Shown here piece after piece: positions 6,472 through 10,180 of a DNA stretch of 10,180 nucleotides (position 1 is its first letter; each line of letters opens with the position of its first letter). A program made the position numbers and the translations under genes. The stretch covers positions 1-10,180 of the forward strand of contig JAFOFS010000267.1 of assembly GCA_017387165.1 (NCBI GenBank), given 5' to 3'. The notes beneath the pieces are model-generated. The model was given only the letters and a program-made list of their open reading frames with translations. It was not told the DNA's origin and did no database searches. The stretch comes from Clostridia bacterium. Lineage in GTDB: Bacteria; Bacillota; Clostridia; Oscillospirales; Acutalibacteraceae.

Positions 6472-7154
6472 AAAAGTATTGGGTGCCGTTTTTTGACGGC
6501 TTGGTTAAGAATAATCCCACCTTCGTGCTGTTGTTGGGTATGTGTCCGACCCTCGCGGTTACCTCCAATGCGATCAACGGTTTTTCGATGGGACTGTCCA
6601 CCACCGCCGTGTTGCTGATGTCCAACGTCATCATCTCACTGCTGCGTAAGGTCATCCCCGACGGGGTGCGTATCCCGAGCTATATCGTCATCGTGGCCTC
6701 GCTGGTGTCGATGGTGCAGCTGTTGCTGCAGGCGTACGTCCCGACGGTGTACGAATCGCTGGGCATTTATATTCCGCTGATCGTGGTCAACTGCATCATC
6801 CTCGGCCGCGCGGAGGCGTTTGCCAACCGCAACACGGTGGATATGTCCTTCTTCGACGGTCTCGGCATGGGGCTCGGCTTCACCGCGGCGCTGACCTCTA
6901 TCGGTCTGGTGCGTGAGGCACTGGGCGCGTTCTCAGTGTTCGGCTGGTCGTTTGCGGCGTATATGCCGGAGTGGATTCAGCCCATCTCGATCTTCGTGAT
7001 GGCGCCGGGCGCATTTTTGACGCTGGCATTCCTCATTGCGATTTTTTTCAAGATTTTCACCCGTAAAAAGCTGCCGGTTAAGCGGACGGTCGGCTGCAGC
7101 GGTCATTGCGCCGATTGCGGCTCGGCTTCGCCCGACTGCCGTCCGCAGCAGTAA
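6468..7154 (+). CDS. rnfE: Rnf complex subunit RnfE (membrane subunit), with Cys-rich C-terminal tail
   Basis: The 228-residue membrane protein of the RnfA/RnfE (NqrD/NqrE) family has about six helices. LGMCPTLAVT (23-32, Cys26) and VNCIILGRAEA (107-117, Cys109) carry the two cysteines that, with their counterparts in RnfA, bind an intramembrane Fe-S cluster in related complexes. PIVV-type loops and GLGMGLGFTA (131-140) are also typical. After the last helix and a basic stretch (199-206) comes a hydrophilic tail with Cys210, Cys214, Cys217 and Cys224. This CxxxCxxCx6C pattern is absent from proteobacterial RnfE and might bind a metal. The AAGGAGG site precedes the ATG at 6468, which overlaps the rnfG stop by 4 nt. 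RnfA follows after 14 nt. Confidence 0.95.
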   Translation: MKKYWVPFFDGLVKNNPTFVLLLGMCPTLAVTSNAINGFSMGLSTTAVLLMSNVIISLLRKVIPDGVRIPSYIVIVASLVSMVQLLLQAYVPTVYESLGIYIPLIVVNCIILGRAEAFANRNTVDMSFFDGLGMGLGFTAALTSIGLVREALGAFSVFGWSFAAYMPEWIQPISIFVMAPGAFLTLAFLIAIFFKIFTRKKLPVKRTVGCSGHCADCGSASPDCRPQQ

Positions 7155-7168
7155 AGGAGGGCACACCG

Positions 7169-7756
7169 ATGGGAGAGAATTCGTTTATGACTCTGTTTTT
7201 GGTGGTGATCACCTCCGCGCTGGTGAACAACGTGGTGCTCAGCCAGTTTTTGGGTCTGTGCCCGTTCCTCGGCGTTTCCAAGCAGCTGAAGACCGCAACC
7301 GGTATGGGCGTGGCGGTGATGCTGGTCATCACCGTGTCCTCCGCGCTGTGCAGCCTGCTGTACGATCTGGTGCTGGTGCCGCTGGAGTTGACCTATTTGA
7401 ATACGATTGTGTTCATTTTGGTGATCGCGGCGCTGGTGCAGATGACCGAAATGGTCATCAAGAAATTCAGCAAGCCGTTGTATGAATCGCTCGGTGTGTT
7501 TTTGCCGCTCATCACCACCAACTGCGCGGTGCTGGGCGTGGCGCTGACCAACGTGCAAAACGGCAACGACCTGCTGACCTCGGTGCTGACCGGCTTCGGT
7601 ACGGCGCTCGGCTTCTTTATCGCCATCGTGCTGATGTCGGGTATTCGCGAGAAAACGGCGCACAACGACGTGCCGAAATCGTTTCAGGGTATGCCGCAGG
7701 CATTGCTGGCGGCGTGTCTGATGTCCATCGCCTTCTACGGCTTCAAAGTGTTGTAA
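7169..7756 (+). CDS. rnfA: Rnf complex subunit RnfA (membrane subunit)
   Basis: The 195-residue integral membrane subunit has about six helices and is paralogous to RnfE with inverted topology. LVNNVVLSQFLGLCPFLGVS (18-37, Cys31) and LPLITTNCAVLGVAL (112-126, Cys119) are nearly invariant in RnfA/NqrE. The two cysteines face those of RnfE to hold the intramembrane Fe-S cluster that carries electrons from the cytoplasmic to the outer side. The ATG at 7169 is chosen because AAAGGAGGG (7153-7161) stands 7 nt upstream and the length then matches the usual 190-195 residues. An in-frame upstream ATG lies inside rnfE. RnfB follows after 13 nt. Confidence 0.96.
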   Translation: MGENSFMTLFLVVITSALVNNVVLSQFLGLCPFLGVSKQLKTATGMGVAVMLVITVSSALCSLLYDLVLVPLELTYLNTIVFILVIAALVQMTEMVIKKFSKPLYESLGVFLPLITTNCAVLGVALTNVQNGNDLLTSVLTGFGTALGFFIAIVLMSGIREKTAHNDVPKSFQGMPQALLAACLMSIAFYGFKVL

Positions 7757-7769
7757 GGAGGTGCCGACG

Positions 7770-8576
7770 ATGAATATGACTTCTGTTTTGATTGCGACGC
7801 TGACGGTTGGCGGCATCGGTCTGCTGATCGGCATTTTGCTCACCGTGCTGGGCAAGGTGCTGGCGGTCGTGACCGACGAGCGCACCGAGAATATCGCCGC
7901 GGCGTTACCCGGTGTTAACTGCGGCGCTTGCGGCTATGCAGGCTGTAATGCTTGCGCCAAGGCGATTGCTGACGGCGAGGCAGCGGTGGATGCTTGCCCC
8001 GTCGGCGGTGCGGCTACGGCGGCGATTATCGCGGATATTATGGGTGTGTCGGTGGAAAAAGGCGGCCGCAAGGTGGCGTTTGTGCATTGCTCCGGCAACT
8101 GCGCGCAGGCGCCTCTTACCGCGCAATATACCGGCGAAGCGGATTGCCATGCGGCAAAGCTGGCAGGCGGCTCCGGTCGTGCCTGCGAGTTCGGCTGTTA
8201 CGGTCTGGGCAGCTGCGTGTCTGCCTGCCCGTTTGATGCGATCCATCTGGAGGATCGTCTTGCCAAGGTGGATAAGGATGCCTGCAAGGCGTGCGGCAAG
8301 TGCGTCAACGCCTGTCCGCAGCACATCATTTCGCTGGAACCGGTCGATGCGGTGGCGGAGATTGCCTGTTCCTCGCGTGAAAAGGGAAAAACGGTGATGA
8401 GCATCTGCAAGAGCGGTTGTATCGGTTGCGGTCTGTGTGCCCGCAGCTGCCCGACCGGCTCCATCACCATCGTCGATAATCTGCCGATCATCGACCAATC
8501 GACCTGCGTGCGTTGCAGCGTGTGTGTCGATAAGTGCCCCCGTAAGATCATCCGCTTCGATTATCCTGTCAATTAA
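7770..8576 (+). CDS. rnfB: Rnf complex subunit RnfB (ferredoxin-interacting Fe-S protein)
   Basis: The 268-residue protein is anchored by one N-terminal helix (about 5-34) and otherwise lies in the cytoplasm, where it exchanges electrons with ferredoxin. The Fe-S domain near the membrane has C51-C54-C59-C76 (CGACGYAGC). The conserved HCSGNC segment follows (106-111). Four ferredoxin-like motifs come next: C139-C143-C149-C153P, C172-C175-C178-C182P, C217-C220-C223-C227P and C246-C249-C252-C256P. About five [4Fe-4S] clusters are likely. This is the long clostridial/acetogen form rather than the two-cluster proteobacterial form of about 190 residues. The ATG at 7770 follows AAGGAGG (7755-7761); a GTG at 7761 sits inside that site. 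The gene ends 10 nt before the lipoprotein. Confidence 0.96.
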   Translation: MNMTSVLIATLTVGGIGLLIGILLTVLGKVLAVVTDERTENIAAALPGVNCGACGYAGCNACAKAIADGEAAVDACPVGGAATAAIIADIMGVSVEKGGRKVAFVHCSGNCAQAPLTAQYTGEADCHAAKLAGGSGRACEFGCYGLGSCVSACPFDAIHLEDRLAKVDKDACKACGKCVNACPQHIISLEPVDAVAEIACSSREKGKTVMSICKSGCIGCGLCARSCPTGSITIVDNLPIIDQSTCVRCSVCVDKCPRKIIRFDYPVN

Positions 8577-8586
8577 GGAGAATCCT

Positions 8587-9483
8587 ATGAAAAAAGTATC
8601 TGTGTTGCTGCTTTGCCTGTCCCTATTGCTGGGTGGCTGTTCGTTTGCCGGTGAAAAGCCGTCGGCGGACGGCTTTTCCATCGGCGTCGGCGGCGATCTG
8701 GCGCTGACCGTCAGCGACGGCGGCGGTACGGTGGAGGCCACCTGGGCAGCGGTTACGTTGGACGGCAACGGTCGTATTTTGCATTGTGCGATCGATGCGT
8801 TTAACATTGCGGTGAGCGAGGGTGATCTCGATCTCCGCAGCAAAAACGAGAAAAAAGAAGAGTACGGTATGGTGGCGTGGGCCGGTGCCGAAAAGGAATG
8901 GTACGAACAGGCCGCCATCTTCTGCGAAGCGGTGGAAGGCCGCACGCTGGAGGAGGTTATGTCGCTGAAAGCGGACAGCGCGGCGGATCTCACCACCGGC
9001 TGCACCATTTCGTTGGATCCGCTGCAGCACGCCGTCGCGAAGGCGGTACTGCAGGCGGCGGAACAGCCGCTGACCGCCGACCATCGCCTGAATCTCAAGC
9101 TGAAGGCAGGCGTCACCGCAAAAGAGGGCGGCTACGACGTGACGATCGATGCGGCCGCGGTGGCGATGGCGGAGGACAAGGCGACCGCCTGTATGGTAGA
9201 CTGCGTGACCGGCACGCTGTCCGCCGAGGTTGGCAATTCCTACGACAACCGTTCCAAGCGGGAGCTCGGCTATGCCTACGGTATGGCGGCGGTGACCGGC
9301 AAGCTGGAATGGTTTGAGCAAATGGACGCGCTGCAGGCGGAGGTGGTCGGCAAGACCGCCGCGCAGGTGAGCGGTCTGTTGGCGGAAAACGGCAAGATCG
9401 ATCCGTCGCTGGATCTCGCCTCCAAGGCGACCGTCTATATCGGCGGACAGGTGGCGCTGATCGTCGCCGCTATGAGCGTATGA
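8587..9483 (+). CDS. Lipoprotein with two degenerate FMN_bind-like repeats
   Basis: The 298-residue protein has a lipoprotein signal (basic MKK, hydrophobic core, LLGGC with Cys18), so it should be anchored outside the cytoplasmic membrane. The mature part has two copies of one domain, about 36-155 and 172-298. Shared landmarks are RSKNEKKEEYGM / RSKRELGYAYGM (84-95, 222-233), EWYEQ / EWFEQ (104-108, 241-245) and VEGRT / VVGKT (116-120, 253-257). Each copy ends in a motif like the flavinylation site Dxx(S/T)GAT: DLTTGCT (134-140) and DLASKAT (276-282). I infer an FMN_bind-related fold, possibly carrying FMN added by the next gene's product, or a structural descendant that lost it. AAGGAG precedes the ATG at 8587, and the stop overlaps apbE by 4 nt. 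No specific family name is certain. Confidence 0.85.
   Translation: MKKVSVLLLCLSLLLGGCSFAGEKPSADGFSIGVGGDLALTVSDGGGTVEATWAAVTLDGNGRILHCAIDAFNIAVSEGDLDLRSKNEKKEEYGMVAWAGAEKEWYEQAAIFCEAVEGRTLEEVMSLKADSAADLTTGCTISLDPLQHAVAKAVLQAAEQPLTADHRLNLKLKAGVTAKEGGYDVTIDAAAVAMAEDKATACMVDCVTGTLSAEVGNSYDNRSKRELGYAYGMAAVTGKLEWFEQMDALQAEVVGKTAAQVSGLLAENGKIDPSLDLASKATVYIGGQVALIVAAMSV
8653..8678. other. Perfect 11-bp inverted repeat (strong RNA hairpin) inside the lipoprotein gene
   Basis: GAAAAGCCGTC (8653-8663) and its exact complement GACGGCTTTTC (8668-8678) flank the 4-nt loop GGCG. The hairpin encodes the linker just after the lipidated cysteine (about residues 23-31). It looks like an intrinsic terminator with A and T tracts built into the stem, but has no long free U run after it. 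It may slow or stop part of transcription, or stabilise the upstream rnf mRNA. Confidence 0.7.
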
Positions 9484-10180
9484 GAAGGCTGACCGGTCTG
9501 CTGCTGGCGGCGGCGCTGCTGTTGACGGCGGTCGGCTGTGGCAAGAGCGAGAGCGGTCTGCGCCGCTTTGAACGCACCTATCTGGATGTCTTTGACACGG
9601 TGGTGCAGCTGATTGCGTACGACACCGATGAGTCGAGCTTTGCTGCCAAGGCGGAGCAGGTGCATCGGGAGCTGCAGCGGTACGATGCGCTGTACGATAT
9701 TTACGAGCCGCATACCGGTGTCAACAATCTGTACACGGTCAATCAAAATGCAGGGGTGGCGCCCGTGTCGGTGGAAGCGGATATTCTGTATCTGCTGCAA
9801 TTTGGCAAGGAGATGCACACCCTTTCCGGCGGTCGGGTGAATATCGCCGCCGGCGCGGTCTTGCAGCTGTGGCATAACGCGCGGACAGCCGGACTGGCTC
9901 GTCCCGACGAGGCGGCTTTGCCGTCCGCAGTCGCGTTGCAGGAAGCGGCAGCGCATACCGATATAGCCGATATGCAGCTGGATACGGAGAACCGGACGGT
10001 GTATCTGTCCGACCCGGCGATGCGACTGGACGTCGGCGCGATCGCCAAGGGCTACGCAACCGAGCAGGTGGCAAAGCTGGCGGCAACGCTGTGGGAACAC
10101 GCGGCGGTGTCGGCAGGCGGCAACGTCCGTGTGATCGGCGGCAAGCCGAGCGGCTCTTGGGAAATCGGGGTGGAGTCCCC
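9480..10180 (+). CDS. apbE: FAD:protein FMN transferase (ApbE family lipoprotein), cut off by the window end
   Basis: The first 233 residues of an open frame that runs off the window are present. The N-terminus is a lipoprotein signal with LTAVGC (Cys20). ApbE landmarks follow: FDTVV (38-42), GGRVNIAAGAVLQLW (117-131), MRLDVGAIAKGYATE (181-195) and SAGGNVRVIGG (211-221). The C-terminal Mg-binding residues lie beyond the edge. The enzyme cleaves FAD and transfers FMN to the threonine of Dxx(S/T)GAT motifs, here most directly RnfD and RnfG. Its outward location fits RnfG and the preceding lipoprotein. The ATG at 9480 overlaps the lipoprotein stop as ATGA, with no clear separate ribosome site, so translation is probably coupled. 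A second nearby copy of apbE cannot be excluded. Confidence 0.93.
   Translation, partial: MRRLTGLLLAAALLLTAVGCGKSESGLRRFERTYLDVFDTVVQLIAYDTDESSFAAKAEQVHRELQRYDALYDIYEPHTGVNNLYTVNQNAGVAPVSVEADILYLLQFGKEMHTLSGGRVNIAAGAVLQLWHNARTAGLARPDEAALPSAVALQEAAAHTDIADMQLDTENRTVYLSDPAMRLDVGAIAKGYATEQVAKLAATLWEHAAVSAGGNVRVIGGKPSGSWEIGVES

Noticed and set aside
7905..9116. Minus-strand open frame of about 400 codons opposite rnfB and the lipoprotein gene
   Set aside because: It spans two real genes on the other strand and has biased composition without motifs.

Overview
The window suggests an anaerobic, moderately GC-rich member of the Clostridia (Bacillota), perhaps Oscillospiraceae-like. The grounds are the gene order rnfC-D-G-E-A-B, strong AAGGAGG ribosome binding sites, short AT-rich sigma-A type promoters between GC-rich genes, and Gram-positive style lipoproteins. 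The taxonomic placement is inference. No RNA gene, CRISPR array, insertion sequence or phage gene was seen, and no stretch without a gene exceeds 300 bases.

Left part (1-3375): three monocistronic genes. A cytoplasmic SGNH/GDSL hydrolase (minus strand) and a CPA2-type cation:proton antiporter (plus strand) diverge from back-to-back promoters. The antiporter converges on a ClC-type anion transporter (minus strand), and a hairpin flanked by A and T tracts between them can terminate both. The ClC protein keeps the gating glutamate, lacks the proton glutamate of E. coli ClC, and has a helix-N loop resembling fluoride-exporting CLC-F proteins. No fluoride riboswitch is present.

Intergenic region 3376-3629: a leftward promoter for the ClC gene and a rightward promoter with an extended -10 for the rnf operon, which carries two short inverted repeats and a leader of about 120 nt.

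Right part (3630-10180): a tightly packed operon rnfC-rnfD-rnfG-rnfE-rnfA-rnfB, then a two-repeat lipoprotein and a truncated apbE. Rnf transfers electrons between NADH (RnfC) and ferredoxin (RnfB) through covalent FMNs on RnfD and RnfG and a cluster at the RnfA/RnfE interface, coupled to Na+ or H+ movement. ApbE is the FMN transferase that makes those covalent flavins, so the operon appears to carry its own maturation enzyme.

The most unusual item is the lipoprotein between rnfB and apbE. It has two FMN_bind-like repeats, each with a flavinylation-type motif that departs from Dxx(S/T)GAT at one position (DLTTGCT and DLASKAT). Its coding sequence also contains a perfect 11-bp inverted repeat shortly after the signal peptide, which could form a strong hairpin and set expression of the last two genes apart from rnf.
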